Part shown: one piece after another, positions 1 to 10,943 of the stretch
Position numbering within the stretch: the stretch's first letter is position 1
How the letters are laid out: each line of letters starts with the position of its first letter
Assembly (NCBI GenBank): GCA_000181795.3
Contig: CM012955.1
Coordinates: 12,745,594 to 12,809,593 of the forward strand
DNA from: Trichinella spiralis
Taxonomy: Eukaryota; Nematoda; Enoplea; Trichinellida; Trichinellidae
Length of the DNA stretch: 64,000 bases
Reading direction: 5' to 3'
Notes under the pieces: generated by a model
What the model saw: only the letters and a program-made list of their open reading frames with translations
Database searches by the model: none
Told to the model about the DNA's origin: nothing
Program-made: the position numbers and the translations under genes

Positions 1-1103
1 GTTATTGTGTTTGTTTGAAGTTTTGTCATTCATTGAAATTTTGTTTATTTAAATATATTATTTGTGGTGAAGTTTATACTTTTTCATGATCAGTATTAAT
101 ACAATTTTTGCTCTGAACTGCTCCAGCTTCTGATAGCAGGATATAGTGTTATGGACACTCTGATTCATCAAGTGCTATCACGAAACGCTACCGTTGGTGA
201 TTCAAAACGGGTAAGTCGAAAAGCAAGAACAGGCTGCAAAATATACGGGTGAATACACCAACGGTAGACGTACGCTGGAGGAGTCCCTTCAAGCTTTAAT
301 GTAGATAACGCCAGAGCCGATTTAATGCGGCCTTCCAAGTAAGGGTCTGCATTATATTTGTACTCCATTGTATTATTTAGTTTTTATCTTTTCCGGCGTT
401 TCTATTTTTGTTAATATCGTTCACTGAGAGGTGCTGCTCATTATTGTTTTTGTTGACCTTTCTTTACTATTGTTGATGTTGTTCAATAATAAAAACTAAA
501 AATTACTGTGTTACTTCCGTACCGTTTGCTGTTTCGCTGAATGATTGTAGTGAACGCTGAGTATGATGCAAATATACGAACATAAACTGCTTATTAGAAT
601 TACGTTACGTTATTTGTTTTGCATATTGCAATTATGTGATTTATTTTACTAAAAATTACCGTTTCATATATGCATCAGTTTGTTTCATTTTTAGCTATGA
701 TTGATTAACGTTGACGAATTTAAATTTTGAAACATTATCTACAGCATGAAGGAATTTTTCTCAATTTTTGCTTTATATTCTATTAAACAAACTACAAATA
801 TATCGGTCACTTAACAGATCAACATTAAAATTTATCTCAGTTTTGCATTTCCTCCTAATAAAATAGTAAATCTGTTTATTTATTCTAAAATATGATTCGT
901 ACTTCATTTTCAATTTATTGTAAATAATTTGCCCTCCATGTTTACATTTTGCAGTATTATAAGAGTAAACAAGAAGCTAATTCTTTTAGTGAAAAATACT
1001 AATTTGTAATTGTGGGATGAAGAATGGTGCATTTGTTTGGTTTTGCTCTGCTCAACTTTGTTTAAGTAATTTTGTTGTTTTTAATATTAATATTGTTTTT
1101 CAG
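1..1103. other. AT-rich region, no gene resolved
   Basis: No open frame here shows a recognisable family signature. Short frames exist, such as a 66-codon minus-strand one at 168-368, but they lack splice context or motifs. Upstream exons of the gene ending at 1710 probably lie here or beyond the window edge. I could not place them. Confidence 0.4.
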
Positions 1104-1710
1104 TTATCATTTTCTATTTTGAAAAAATTACATGTACATATTAAACGGTTTATTATTTGTGACACTTTTTTGAAAAGAATGTCTGTTGGATGGATAAATT
1201 CTTTCTGTTCTGATCTGATAGAATTCAAAAAAGATGTTGCAGTTCCAATTTTAATGAAACGAAATGACTATCTAACAAAAGTAGATTAAGCAGCATTGAA
1301 GCTGTTGACTTGAAGATGAAAGTTTTATAGATGTATAATTAGCTGTTAATTGTAATTTTAAATTTTAAAACATGTATGTGTTCATCGGACTTTTTATTGC
1401 AGGAGAAAATGGAGCAGTGTCAGATTGAAATTCATTTCCACCAACCTTTGGACGTGATTGTTCTTACACCATTTACGGAACGGCGCCATCAATTAAAAAG
1501 AATGATCAAGTAATTATTGTTTAAACTGAATTTTTCATTCTCGCTTATAAGAAATGCTCTGGAAGAAAATGCAGTGCTATTTTGGAATGGGTGAATTTAT
1601 TTTATAAAATTTCACCTTTATTTACATTATTTCCGCAATATTTAAGAAGCAGAAATTTTCTTTTCAAATATAGATTCTGCTTATTCTCATTGTCCTGGAG
1701 CATTTGCTGA
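1104..1710 (+). CDS. 3' part of an unrecognised multi-exon gene
   Basis: Four exons join in one frame with standard splice sites: 1104-1280, 1403-1509, 1552-1590 and 1674-1710, ending in TGA at 1708-1710. The acceptors are TTTTTCAG, TTATTGCAG, CTTATAAG and AAATATAG, and the phases agree throughout. An acceptor at about 1646 would give a slightly longer last exon in the same frame. The peptide contains CDTFLKRMSVGWINSF, then HFHQPLDVIVLTPFTERRHQ and KNALEENAVLFWNG. I do not recognise the family. The 5' exons are not placed, so this is a partial model. The continuous frame across three introns argues for a real gene, but no homology backs it. Confidence 0.4.
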
Positions 1711-2463
1711 ATGTACTGTCGCATGTGAAAACACAGTAAGATAAAAATTTATATATTTTGCAAATTCAGTGGATTTTTCATTTCTTTTATCTTCATGTTA
1801 CAAACGGTTGTGTTTTATAATATGAGAAAGCGATAAGCATTTAGCTACATCGAATTAGCCTTCGAGGCAGAAATGAGGGAACTTTAATAAACGAACCTAC
1901 CGGTGATATTGGTCAGCTTGCCATTTAAATATGCTCATTGATATTATCAATTGATAGCAAAATGATATTAATTTATCATAAATTTTCCGTGTGCAAAGGT
2001 TTCAGTTTTTGAATGATCACTTAGTAAATTGTAATAGATAAATTCGATTTTGAAATTGACGAAGTAGTGTCGAAGAATGCAGTACGTAATTGTTGTGCAG
2101 CACATTTTCCTTCAGAATAGATTGTCAGGATTTTTGTCAATTAACATGTATGTATCATGTAAAATATTCATTTAATAATTTAAAACTACTGCAGATGTTC
2201 TGCTTGTGTTTGTGACTTTTTATATATGCCTATATTAGTACATAAATATATGTTCGAATTCGGGAGAGTGGAAAAGAGACAGAGGAAAGGAGAATTAGAA
2301 AAAATCATGATACTTTTGGAAGAAAAAGATGTATTCAGTTTGGTATTAAAAAGCATGTTGCGCAGTACAGTGCAGCGTAAAAGCAAAATTAACATGAACA
2401 TTGTAAATTAATTTATTATAAAAAATTTTTGTCATCATCACTGTTATATTATTACAAAGAAAA
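1711..2463. other. Intergenic
   Basis: AT-rich DNA between the upstream gene and the 3' end of the minus-strand kinase. A short frame on each strand at 2186-2411 has no recognisable motif. I see nothing else. Confidence 0.5.
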
Positions 2464-3495
2464 TTAGTCTACACTCATGCTGGAAATTTCATGATTTTCT
2501 TGAATTTTATTTTGCTGCTTGCATTCACAGGTGCAGGTGCGTGTTGCAACTGTTTCCGCTGGTACAATCGTGATCATGCTTCTGAACTTATCTTTGAACC
2601 ATTCATAATCAATGCTATCTTTATATGTAAGAGACTGCAGCTTACTGTAAATCTGGTAAGCAGCTTCTGGTTTGCTACCATTCAACATCATAGGTGTCAT
2701 ATTCCATTTTTTCATTGCCAAAACTTCTTCATCATCATCTCCTGCCCATGGTAGTTCTCCAGAGCTGATTTCCAAGAAAGTATAAAACATACTCAAAAGG
2801 TCGTCGTGACGACCATATGGCTCTCTTTTGTGCACATTTGGAGAGGCGTATCTCAGTGTGCCTACAAAGCGAATTTTGCTTTTGTTTTCTAATTCATCAT
2901 TATTTTCTATTTTTGTAGCAACTCCAAAATCTATAATGCAAATGCGGGGCAGATTTGCAGCATTTTTCAATACGAAATTTCCGGGCTTTACATCCCGGTG
3001 TAAATAACCCGCATTGTGGACTTCTTCCAATGCTTCAACAAAATTGTAGCCAAACTCTGCCGCCACTGGTAAGGGAAATTTGTTTCCTGGTGCACGTTGT
3101 AGCAGGTTGAGCACACTTTCACCGGCAACTTCCATCAGCAGATAATTGTAATTATTCTCATCGCCAGATCCTAGATATTGCAATACATGACTATTTCCTT
3201 GCATGTTCTTCAATATTTCAGCCTCTTTTTGAACTGTCGAAAATTTTCTTCTCTTTACTTCAATTTTGATTGCTACTTGGATTTTATTTTTGCAATCATA
3301 TGCCTCATATACCGCACCGAATCCGCCATCGCCCAACTTTTTGATGATTTCAAAACGTTGGAAAAGACGTGTTTTCGTTTTCAGATTTCTCACGTTGCCG
3401 CCATCCATGTCGAACAGTTTGTTGAAATGAATCCAAATTTTTATATGAAGCTTCACATTAATAAGTTCTGCTTTTAAAGTTTCCATTTTAAACAT
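2464..3495 (-). CDS. CK1/TTBK-like Ser/Thr protein kinase, single exon
   Basis: Uninterrupted 343-codon kinase that would phosphorylate Ser/Thr on unknown substrates. Visible motifs: glycine loop GDGGFGAVYEA (residues 55-65), catalytic VAIKIE with Lys77, alpha-C Glu91, catalytic loop HRDVKPGNFV (166-175) with Asp168, and IIDFGVA with Asp189. The activation segment ends in YASPNVH instead of APE, as in the CK1 superfamily. The order and the GDENNYNYLLMEVAG hinge region are typical of the casein kinase 1/tau-tubulin kinase group, which is greatly expanded in nematodes, often as intronless genes. Methionines at 1, 4 and 30 are possible starts. Met30 (3408) lies just before the domain, so the first 29 residues may be untranslated. 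The C-tail is short, with a Cys/Thr-rich TRTCTCEC stretch. All catalytic residues are present, so it should be active. Confidence 0.9.
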   Translation of the reverse strand: MFKMETLKAELINVKLHIKIWIHFNKLFDMDGGNVRNLKTKTRLFQRFEIIKKLGDGGFGAVYEAYDCKNKIQVAIKIEVKRRKFSTVQKEAEILKNMQGNSHVLQYLGSGDENNYNYLLMEVAGESVLNLLQRAPGNKFPLPVAAEFGYNFVEALEEVHNAGYLHRDVKPGNFVLKNAANLPRICIIDFGVATKIENNDELENKSKIRFVGTLRYASPNVHKREPYGRHDDLLSMFYTFLEISSGELPWAGDDDEEVLAMKKWNMTPMMLNGSKPEAAYQIYSKLQSLTYKDSIDYEWFKDKFRSMITIVPAETVATRTCTCECKQQNKIQENHEISSMSVD

Positions 3496-4224
3496 GTTAT
3501 AAATATATAAATTGTTTAAATTTAAAGTCTTGATGCTTTAATGCTAACAAATTGTTTGATACACGTGGATGGGATGGGATTAATATATTTTCATTCACTA
3601 CCACGTTTCATTCTAGGTTGATAGAAAATCAATCAGTTTTTTTTACAATACTTCATTTGAAACCTCATAGACTGATAGTTCACACATACTAGAATCGAAT
3701 AGTACTATGGTTTAATTTTTGAATAAACAAAGTAATACAGCTATGAGATCTGACTGAACACATCAGCAAGCAGGCAAACTTCAAATAATTTAATCATATA
3801 AAGATGGAAAATACACAATTATATTCCATTCAGTTACTGTCGTTTCTTGTGTTGCATTCTGTTTCATATTAGAGCTGTGATTTCAAATTCATTTCTGTAT
3901 ATTAAATAAATAATTAAATGAAACTGTTATTTGCATTTTAAAACTTTTTGTATTTTCATTGCCATTGATCACTTTATTTCAAAACATTCACCGCGTGGAA
4001 TACAATCATTAATTTTGAATAAGCAGTTTGAGTAATATTAAGTAATTAATTAGTCGGTAAATGAACAACATTTTTCATTCATGTAGATGAGAATGGCAAA
4101 ACAAGATTTCTGTAACGTCTCTTTATTTCGAAACGAATATATATATGTATGTACGTATGTATGTATATGTGTATATAAATATAAATAAATAAATAAATAA
4201 ATTTATTTATTTATTTATAGGTAA
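3496..4224. other. Intergenic, kinase upstream region
   Basis: AT-rich DNA upstream of the minus-strand kinase. It contains an ATGT/AAAT low-complexity stretch at about 4138-4220. I see no gene. Confidence 0.5.
4184..4219. repeat. TAAA/TTTA palindromic tetranucleotide repeat
   Basis: A run of TAAA units passes directly into TTTA units, forming a near-perfect palindrome of about 36 bp beside a degenerate (ATGT)n tract. It lies just before the left edge of the retrotransposon remnant. Confidence 0.7.
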
Positions 4225-4982
4225 AGATCGCGCAACATATCTTGTCACAGTGGCTTCAGAATGACAACTTGCGATCAGATGACAACAATCATTCCGTCCT
4301 TCTGGTCGAGGGCAACCTGTTCACGAACATGCCAGTATGGGCGTATCGCTGCTGTGAGATGTGGCGTATAATGTAGCTTTATTCAGTTAAAATGACAGCA
4401 CTATAACGGGTAGTTAAAGACCGATCAACAAGCGACGTGCGCGCGTAAACAGAAAATAGGTTTGCTGTTGAATTTGAATTACCGCATTAGAATTAGGTTA
4501 TTTAAAATCAGGTAAGTAAGATATGAGTAGTTACAGTAATATTCGTTGGCGTATTAATAAGTACAACATGGAATAATTACAGCATGAGATTCCCTTTATC
4601 GTTCGGGAAGCCGCTTAATATCATTTTCCGCTAGATTTCACTTCAGGGTCGATTGCTGAGGCCTGGTTTGTGCCTGGGTTGCCTCGGATGACGTTGGTCA
4701 AGATTGAATTACAGCTGAAATTTTGTGAGCTGCGTCACGGGGCTCTCATCCTCTTCTTGTTTCAATGAGTATTTCCAACGCTGATTTCATCGCTAGATCT
4801 TTCCTGGCGATGTTCCGATAACGTAGTCACGGTGATTGCGTTATGGCACTCCGTGTTGACTGACCATTTCTTGGTGATTGGATGCTGCACTATGACTTGA
4901 GCATGAATTTCCAACTGTGCCTGTTCTTTAGTGCACAGCTTAAAATAGAGCTGCCTCTACTTTACCATTTCTTTTTCTCTTC

Positions 4983-5453
4983 TTAAGCGCAGCTGTCTGT
5001 TCGCCATTCAGTGGTGAAGGTTCTTTCGTGCATGGGCAGACTATCTTGAATTGGTCGGTATAAGGCCAGCATTGCAATAATGAATGCGTTCGATTGCGGA
5101 CGATACGGTAACGGTGCCACATGCTGATTGCCACATTTTGCTTGGGTCAAAATTTCTCTAAATTCAGCTCTGGAACATGGTGGGCAGGCTATTGTCCGAC
5201 CAAATCTTGATTGGTGCACCGAACGTGTTGAAAAAGAATCGCACAGCGTCATTAACATGAAGAGCACTGTTGCGATTTTTAAGCAGTGGAGCAACATATC
5301 TCGTCTCACTGCCTTCGGAATGACAACAATCATTCCGCCCTTCTGGTCGATGGAAAACTGTTCACGAACGTGCCAGAATGGGCGTATCGCTGCTGTGAGG
5401 TTCCCTTTATCGTTCGGGAAGCCGCTTAAGATCATTTGCCGCAGGTCTTCCAT
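4983..5453 (-). pseudogene. Gypsy pol fragment, pre-integrase/integrase
   Basis: A 156-codon frame. Near its start, FWHVREQFSIDQKGGMIVVI matches the linker before the gypsy integrase zinc finger (the W..R..L..d.g.l..g.rivIP pattern). Near its end, YRPQSNA matches the integrase YHPQSNG block. Only about 100 residues separate them, less than the family spacing, and the intervening catalytic Asp residues are not seen in order. This implies an internal deletion. Non-functional. Confidence 0.7.
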
Positions 5454-6088
5454 TTCAGGGTCGATTGCCGAGGCCTGGTTTGGTCTTTTCCATCGTTGCT
5501 TCAGTTTTTTTGCTTTTTGACTTGTCGATGGAGCGGGAAAGTGCTACCTTTGCCATGACTGATAAAAGTCCTTCTGCCAGCTCATCGGCTGTCGTTGCTT
5601 CGTCGATCGTCGATCTGCTTGGTGCGTTTGCGTCGGTGTTTTCTTTTCAGGGTATCCATTTTGCCGTAAATGCATATAGCGGCATTTTGAAATGCAAGCG
5701 TAGCAGACGTACGTTGTCTTGTCTGTCCAGCACGTAATCGTTTGCAATTGGCACCATCTGACTGTCAGTAATAGCAACGAACGAAGTCCCTCGATGAATT
5801 GTCGATATTTTCGCATCGTGATCCAATCTGCACCATGTGCCACTGACTCGGTTCGTCCTTCCGGCTTAGGACGAAGCGTAGACCATGGAGAAGAGAAGCA
5901 TTCACGTGTAATGCTGTTCGGCGTGAAGAGTGATAAAACGCCAAATTTAGGACAGATGTTAATTTTCATCGTTCTTCTTGAACACTTGTCTGGTGCTGTG
6001 CTGTCCATTACCAGACTGTGCTATTCTTCAGAGGGGTTTCAAAGGGTTGGTCGGCGGCTGCGACTTTATTCGAGAAATTTCTGACTTG

Positions 6089-6342
6089 TTAATATAGGCT
6101 GAACAACGACCGCAAACCATTGACAGATGCTGGTGTAGGGTCAGAAATGGTCAGAATCCAACTGCAATGATAATGCAGCCGCCAAATCGGACAGTTGACT
6201 CTGCAGACTTGGTTTTGGCTGCGTTCAGGGCGATGTTGTTGTTTGCAGCTCGGGCGCACGCGGTGCGGGCCCATTTTATATGCTCATCGTAATCTTTTGA
6301 GAAGATCAATATGTCTTCCACCACTCTTCGTACATTCCTCAT
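6089..6342 (-). pseudogene. Gypsy reverse-transcriptase fragment
   Basis: The frame contains VVEDILIFSKDYDEHIKWAR. It corresponds to the catalytic YxDD-ILIFS-EH block of Ty3/gypsy reverse transcriptase, with the tyrosine and first aspartate positions altered. It continues as FGGCII, like the usual v.FlG motif, and an overlapping frame carries the thumb. It is the upstream piece of the same minus-strand element. Confidence 0.75.
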
Positions 6343-6400
6343 GTCGTCGAAAACGGTTCCCCTTTCTTCGGGGTTCGCGCTTTCCCGGTAACATTATAAC

Positions 6401-7186
6401 AATCAAAAGACAAGTAAGGAAGACAGTATTTATTAGCAAGTCGGAACAAGGACCGTCACCGATTCGTCACAGCAGATTCCATCACCAACAGCAGCACACG
6501 CTCCAACTAACGTACTACCGTAATACTCCTCTGATCTTCAAGTATTTATCCGCTTACGGTAGCATCATTCTCCTTCCACTTCGTTGTCTGGACAAATACA
6601 GTTGTTAACTCAGTCCTTGTCCGCTACAATTTTAAGTAAAACACGCTTTAAATAGCTGTCAGAAAAATCGGTCTTCGATTACGATTAGTTTCAAACGCTC
6701 TGACCAGTAAGCATGCAATTTCATTTATAAATTTGAGAAGCATATATTTTGAATATATTCTGGTATATATGTGTATAAATTTAGACTCATTTTTCTTGTC
6801 GCGATTAGTAATGCACCAAGTTAATAACTTACAGCAACTTATGTGGAAGATTTTTGCTTAATTTATGAAGCATAACAATCATTATAATATATTAAACCAA
6901 ATTATGGATGAATATTATTCTTTCTAATAACCGTTCTACAATACAAATTAGCAGTAAAACAATCTTTTATCCTACTATGTTAATATTTGTTATAGTGATA
7001 TTATGTATTATTTTATTTATTTATTTTTAAATCTATGTGATTTTGAATTTATACTTAGCAAATTTGGAAAATATTTTACAAAGGAAATACTTGTTACAGC
7101 AATCAAACTTTACGATCACCATACTGTAATTCTTATTTAAATTTTTTGTTTGATGTGACGTTCTATTTTATTTGAATAGGCTTTAA
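6401..7186. other. Intergenic
   Basis: The transposon-like composition fades by about 6640. AT-rich DNA with no supported gene then runs to the start of the coiled-coil gene. Confidence 0.5.
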
Positions 7187-7750
7187 ATGGTTAGAGAATT
7201 GAAAATTAAATGTAAGTTGCTGTTTAAATGGTTCTTCGGTAGTTATTTATATTTCTCTAAACTTTAATTTAAGATGAAAATAAAGCGGAGGCTCTGCAGT
7301 ATATTCACGAACACTGTATTCCAGAAACTGACAAGTTATTACAAGAGGCATGTTTCTACAGGAAAAAACTTTTACGTGAATATGAGCAGGTTATGACTAC
7401 AGTGTATAATGATAGAATTAAATTATTGGTAGGGTAGAAACTGCGGAAATGCATTTATGAATATATTTTTGTATTTTTTCAGACCGAACCTCAAACCATT
7501 CTGCATGCACAGACGTTGAAAAATGTTCAAGGTATTAAAGACCAAATGATGCAATTGGAAACAAATTACACAGTAAAACACCTATAATTGCGTTTGTTTA
7601 CAATTTAATTATAGCGTAACACGAAGTTTATTATAGGATGAAATGATAATAAAAGCAAAAGAACAAATTGTGGAAGCTGCTAGAGCGAAAGATATGGTCA
7701 GCCGTTTTCGTCTCTATGAAAAGAAAATATCAAATGAAGATATACTATGA
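7187..7750 (+). CDS. Small coiled-coil protein, 114 aa (complete copy)
   Basis: Exons 7187-7211, 7274-7389, 7483-7572 and 7637-7750 join in frame with GT-AG sites and end in TGA, giving 114 residues. The product is charged and helical: IPETDKLLQEACFYRKKLL, then TLKNVQGIKDQMMQLETNY and KAKEQIVEAARAKDMVSRF, all with coiled-coil-like heptads. There is no signal peptide or membrane segment. I do not recognise the family. A small adaptor or complex subunit would fit, but that is a guess. From 7294 onward this gene is repeated without visible change at 10321-10943, next to an assembly gap. Confidence 0.6.
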
Positions 7751-7916
7751 ATCTGAATTACAAAATACATTTTTTAAACTGGACAAATTTGGATTTTTTG
7801 TGAACAGTTTCTTCTTGATATATTTTTATATTTATTTCAATTATGCTTCATTTTTGATGGAAAACTATAAATTTATATCAAATAATAAAAATGCTGATTT
7901 CAGATAATTTATTTTC
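7294..7916 (+). repeat. 623-bp direct repeat, copy A
   Basis: Matches 10321-10943 with a constant offset of 3027 and no difference that I can see. Beyond 7916 the two copies stay similar but diverge (GTACATTACATG against ATCCATTACATA). Copy B begins at the first base after the N run. See the findings. Confidence 0.9.
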
Positions 7917-9326
7917 GTACATTACATGTTAAGATGTAATTATTTGAAGATGTGTAATTAACTGATTGTATAAATCAATTCACTTTTTGCTATGGGTTGC
8001 ATGTTTATGGTTAATCGATAAAACAGGTGTTGTATTATATCAATAAAAATACTAACTCATAAAAAGCAATTTTGTATGTTTTAAATTTTAATGTATAATA
8101 GTGAAAGTTGTAGTGTTAGTGAGTTTGTAGCTTTCTTTTACACTACCTAAAAGAATTTGCAACCAGCTAACATCCAGTTGACCGATTTGGTAGAACGTTA
8201 TTTCAACAACCGCCATTATCCAACAAGCATAAATTCAAATCCCCAATTAATGATGGCATTGGGTTCGATAAAAATAAAACTGATGACCATGAAGTAAAAT
8301 GACACTTAATAGATGCTGACCAGATAGGTCAATAGAAGCTGCAATTCAATATATTAGCGCTATCGATACGCAAGGTGTTATGTATAGGCTGTGAATGGAA
8401 AGTGTAAGATCCCTGCACGATGCGCAAGCTGTACTGAACGATGTAGTTCAACAGCAGCTATCATCTGGCGAGATTTTCTAATCAGTAAAGCATGATGACG
8501 TAAAATCTAAGATAAAATCAACTATCTCCTAATAAAAGACAATCAGCGATTGGTTGCTGCGTGAAATGATTTTCGACATCATTACATGTAATTCTGCGAT
8601 ACAGTACTTGTGCTAGTTCGTGGTTCTGCCGATGAAACATGGATATAAGTATCATCATAAAGTAATAGGTGTAAGGTGTTGCATGCATATGGTTTACATG
8701 TTGCAGTACCGACGTGCACAACACGTTTTATACTTTGGAAATAAATGAAAAAAATCTTCCATTAATTATGCATTATTTAAATTCATTTGATTTTTACTTG
8801 AAAACTGTAATTTCGCATCAACTTATCAAAATTAAAATAAACCCAGAATAACTTATTTACATATATTATATGTCAAATAGTAATACTTGTAAAAATTTAA
8901 ATTAATTGATTGAAATAAATCTAATTTATTTCTTGCTACACGTTGCTTGTTCAAGGTTCAATTAATAAAATATGGGCTGTATTATATAAATGAATAAAAA
9001 TGCATAATAAATAAATAAATAATTTTTAAGTATTGGTTTTTTAAAGTATAGTCATAAAATGTGCTATGTGAAAATTTGTGAAAATTTAAAAGGAAATGCT
9101 TACAAGTCGCTTGCAGATGTTCGTTGGAGAAGTTGGTAGGTCGTTAGTTCAATAATTCCCACTATGGTCGCCAACATAGGTTAGAATTTCTAAAGAATGG
9201 GTCATTTTATTTATTTTTTGCAATATTTTGTGCCTCAAATTTATGAAGTTTTTGTTATTTGTTCTATCAGAACCTTATTTATTTTTATATGTACAGTATT
9301 CTTGCAACTGATTTTTTATTTGGAAA
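7751..9326. other. Intergenic with a diverged internal duplication
   Basis: About 7960-8230 and about 8895-9180 look like two old copies of one sequence. Both have TTAA(C/T)TGATTG, then a tract ending in GTTGTATTATAT or GCTGTATTATAT, then TTGGTAG followed by CGTTA. I see no coding sequence or tRNA. Confidence 0.45.
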
Positions 9327-10310
9327 ATGTCTAAGCAGTTTAATGCGATCTCTGCATCAGAAAAGGCTATTAAATTATTGCAAAGCTCTACCCGAATTAA
9401 TTTATCGAATATTCGGGACAATCCAGGGGCGAGGACTCAAGTATGCAATCTTTTTGTTACTGAATGGAGTCATCAGTGTTTTTCAAAATACTTTATTTTT
9501 ATGATAATTTTTAAATGTCGATGATTTTTCAAATGAATTTGGTAAATTTTTTACATGTGAATAAATTGAATAAATTGAATTTTTGAATGTAGATTGGTTT
9601 TTTTCTAATCAGTTTATTTGCATTTCTTTATCTTCTCACAGAACTGGAGTTTTTATTTTCGCTGTATTACATTTCACCCCCAGAATACTTTTATATTATT
9701 GATTAAATACCATTTTCATTAATTAGTTGTAATGTTTTGCGTTATTTGTACGCGCAAATCATTTTTTGTTTTATGATATTGGTTTGATTAGGAGAAATAA
9801 ATGAAATCACTGGAAAATAAAAAATTGTTAATATTACTTTTTATTTTAATTTTTATATTAATTGTTTTATTTTATTTATACATTATAAATTATAAAATTG
9901 ATTAACCATGTTAACACTAGGGTCGACGGGTTCTCTCTAAGCATAATAAAGCAGGGCAATCTCATAAAGAATTGCAGAGTGCTGCAAAGCCACCTTTAGG
10001 TTGGATATATGGCGATTTTTATCGTCCTTGGCATCGAATTTGGAGTGGTGAACCATACAATAAAGACATCCAGTATGTATTTGCATTTTAATTTTGTCAG
10101 ATTACTGATTATTTATTGTGTTGAACATTTAGTCTTAGAAGGGAATATCCACCTTTAAGTTTGCTTGAGTTGCAGCGGCTGATTGACTTAGGTTGGATAG
10201 ACACTAGTCTACCAATTGATTTAACAACGTTGTGCAATACAAGATTGTACCGGTGTGATCCATCTTTACGTCAGTTTGGCGTGAATTGACAGAAGAGGTA
10301 CTGCTTCAGG
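9327..10310 (+). CDS. MRPL15: Mitochondrial ribosomal protein L15 (uL15m), 3' end lost in gap
   Basis: Component of the large subunit of the mitochondrial ribosome. Exons: 9327-9440, 9921-10072 and 10133 to the gap. Exon 1 encodes a short N-terminus with RINLSNIRDNPGARTQ, matching the family's RVSLANLKPNPGS. Exon 2 has GRRVLSKHNKAGQSHKE, the GRGxxGHKG region in weakened form. Exon 3 has PPLSLLELQRLIDLGWID and SLPIDLTTLCN, matching PLSLNRLQYLIDLGRVD and QPIDLTQL of the human protein. At about 10283-10295 the family motif QFGVxLxEEG needs one extra base: the sequence reads QFGVN then stop, while ELTEEG continues one frame over. This lies within 30 bases of the N run, so an assembly error is more likely than a real break. 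The C-terminal half is missing. Confidence 0.8.
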
Positions 10311-10320
10311 NNNNNNNNNN
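10311..10320. other. Assembly gap (10 N)
   Basis: Ten N bases, a gap of arbitrary length. It interrupts MRPL15 on the left and the second coiled-coil gene copy on the right. Confidence 0.99.
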
Positions 10321-10777
10321 CTGCAGTATATTCACGAACACTGTATTCCAGAAACTGACAAGTTATTACAAGAGGCATGTTTCTACAGGAAAAAACTTTT
10401 ACGTGAATATGAGCAGGTTATGACTACAGTGTATAATGATAGAATTAAATTATTGGTAGGGTAGAAACTGCGGAAATGCATTTATGAATATATTTTTGTA
10501 TTTTTTCAGACCGAACCTCAAACCATTCTGCATGCACAGACGTTGAAAAATGTTCAAGGTATTAAAGACCAAATGATGCAATTGGAAACAAATTACACAG
10601 TAAAACACCTATAATTGCGTTTGTTTACAATTTAATTATAGCGTAACACGAAGTTTATTATAGGATGAAATGATAATAAAAGCAAAAGAACAAATTGTGG
10701 AAGCTGCTAGAGCGAAAGATATGGTCAGCCGTTTTCGTCTCTATGAAAAGAAAATATCAAATGAAGATATACTATGA
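10321..10777 (+). CDS. Small coiled-coil protein, second copy, 5' truncated by gap
   Basis: Repeats exon 2 (from its eighth codon) through exon 4 of the gene at 7187-7750: exons 10321-10416, 10510-10599 and 10664-10777. The first exon and start are missing in the gap. The protein is the same where present. If this is a true second locus it is a very recent duplicate. If the gap join is wrong, it is the same gene assembled twice. Confidence 0.55.
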
Positions 10778-10943
10778 ATCTGAATTACAAAATACATTTT
10801 TTAAACTGGACAAATTTGGATTTTTTGTGAACAGTTTCTTCTTGATATATTTTTATATTTATTTCAATTATGCTTCATTTTTGATGGAAAACTATAAATT
10901 TATATCAAATAATAAAAATGCTGATTTCAGATAATTTATTTTC
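10321..10943 (+). repeat. 623-bp direct repeat, copy B
   Basis: Same sequence as 7294-7916. It starts at the first base after the gap, which is how a collapsed or duplicated contig end looks. Confidence 0.9.

Larger units (their letters stand above)
4225..6400 (-). mobile_element. Degenerate, rearranged Ty3/gypsy retrotransposon
   Basis: Read on the minus strand from right to left, it shows a reverse-transcriptase fragment (6151-6342, VVEDILIFSKDYDEH, the degraded YxDD block), connection and RNase H-like pieces (about 5544-6150, several frames), then the segment between RNase H and integrase and part of integrase (4983-5453). This is gypsy pol order. Parts are present twice: about 4228-4370 resembles 5290-5400, and 4585-4680 resembles 5400-5485. 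The integrase core has lost internal sequence. I identified no LTRs. The GC content is clearly higher than that of the flanks, as expected for a former coding element. Frameshifts and stops make it inactive. Confidence 0.8.

Noticed and set aside
168-368. 66-codon minus-strand frame near the left edge
   Set aside because: No recognisable family, no splice context, and too short to support a call.
8160-8270. tRNA-like GGTTCGATAA box
   Set aside because: No acceptor stem, D-arm or anticodon arm can be folded around it.
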